A stretch of DNA of 52,710 bases, from assembly GCF_000820085.1 (NCBI RefSeq), contig NZ_CDBN01000042.1, positions 1 through 52,710 on the forward strand, read 5' to 3'. Each line of letters opens with the position of its first letter. The first letter of the stretch is position 1. The stretch comes from Aeromonas sanarellii. GTDB lineage: Bacteria > Pseudomonadota > Gammaproteobacteria > Enterobacterales > Aeromonadaceae. The notes under the pieces were generated by a model, which saw nothing but the letters and a program-made list of their open reading frames with translations, had not been told where the DNA came from and did no database searches. Shown here in pieces: positions 52,548 through 52,710 of the stretch. Both the position numbers and the translations under genes were made by a program.

Positions 52548-52710
52548 TGGCGAACTCCTCGTAGCGGTCTGCAAAACAGGCACATTATATGCAGTTTGAT
52601 CCCCCTTGTGTGGCTTAATTGTGCATCGTTTTGCAGTTTTTTACGTTTTCAGCGTCGTTTTCAGGCGCCGGCCGCGATCGGGAGTTCGGGGAGGGGGAGG
52701 GGATAAAAAG

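Noticed and set aside
1..52710. CRISPR array, tRNA genes, rRNA genes, intact insertion sequences
   Set aside because: I looked for regularly spaced repeats, cloverleaf-type sequences and transposase motifs by eye and saw none besides tmRNA. Short or diverged elements could be missed.

Overview
The window looks like a chromosomal segment of an Aeromonas-type gammaproteobacterium. The base composition is high-GC, the polar flagellar and chemotaxis genes are in Vibrio/Pseudomonas-like order (fliL-fliR, flhB, flhA-flhF-flhG-fliA, cheYZAB, then a second stator pair and parC-parP-cheW), the complete ccmA-I cluster is adjacent, and many single proteins (PdxH, RihA, NhaP2, SmpB, Udp) closely resemble enteric orthologues. 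The genus is an inference from gene order and protein similarity. No rRNA, tRNA, CRISPR array or intact insertion sequence was seen. The only RNA gene recognised is tmRNA.

Bases 1-20158, motility. The 3' end of fliK leads into fliLMNOPQR-flhB, which build the C-ring and the type III export gate. A gap of about 210 bp with a good sigma-54 promoter separates flhB from flhA. FlhF and FlhG set polar placement and number of flagella. FliA is sigma-28. The block continues with cheY-cheZ-cheA-cheB, a MotC/MotD-type stator pair, a ParA-like ATPase (ParC), a CheW-like ParP, cheW and a DUF2802 protein, and ends at a strong terminator. CheA carries three copies of an acidic DEFExLLDxLHG motif in its linker, which may be a docking region for the ParC/ParP polar localisation system.

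Bases 20336-28470, cytochrome c maturation. ccmA-ccmI form a tight cluster, except for a 165-bp gap before ccmC that holds an FNR-like site. mlaA (outer-membrane lipid asymmetry) follows.

Bases 28580-41140, housekeeping genes on both strands: sodB, grxD, an RsmB/NOP-type RNA methyltransferase whose 3' end touches a 142-bp ERIC-like palindromic repeat, a secreted GlyGly-CTERM metallopeptidase with an overlapping small lipoprotein gene, pdxH, three acetyltransferases, an AHSA1/SRPBCC protein, ssrA-smpB, ratA-rnfH, an NAD(P)-binding protein, bamE and a decayed alcohol dehydrogenase.

Bases 41140-42690, a small variable patch: an AT-rich gene for a degenerate EAL-domain protein and about 550 bp with no recognisable gene.

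Bases 42690-52710: udp behind a cluster of LacI-family-like operators and a CRP-like site, a pseudouridine synthase, rihA, a lipoprotein, a winged-helix/DUF1523 pair, a methyl-accepting chemotaxis protein, a LysE-family exporter, a GH84 enzyme and nhaP2.

The least expected observation is a set of short ORFs that exactly bridge gene junctions (fliQ-fliR, fliR-flhB, ccmE-ccmF, ccmG-ccmH). Each starts on the upstream stop codon and ends on the downstream start codon. In two of them the first residues copy the N-terminus of the downstream protein.
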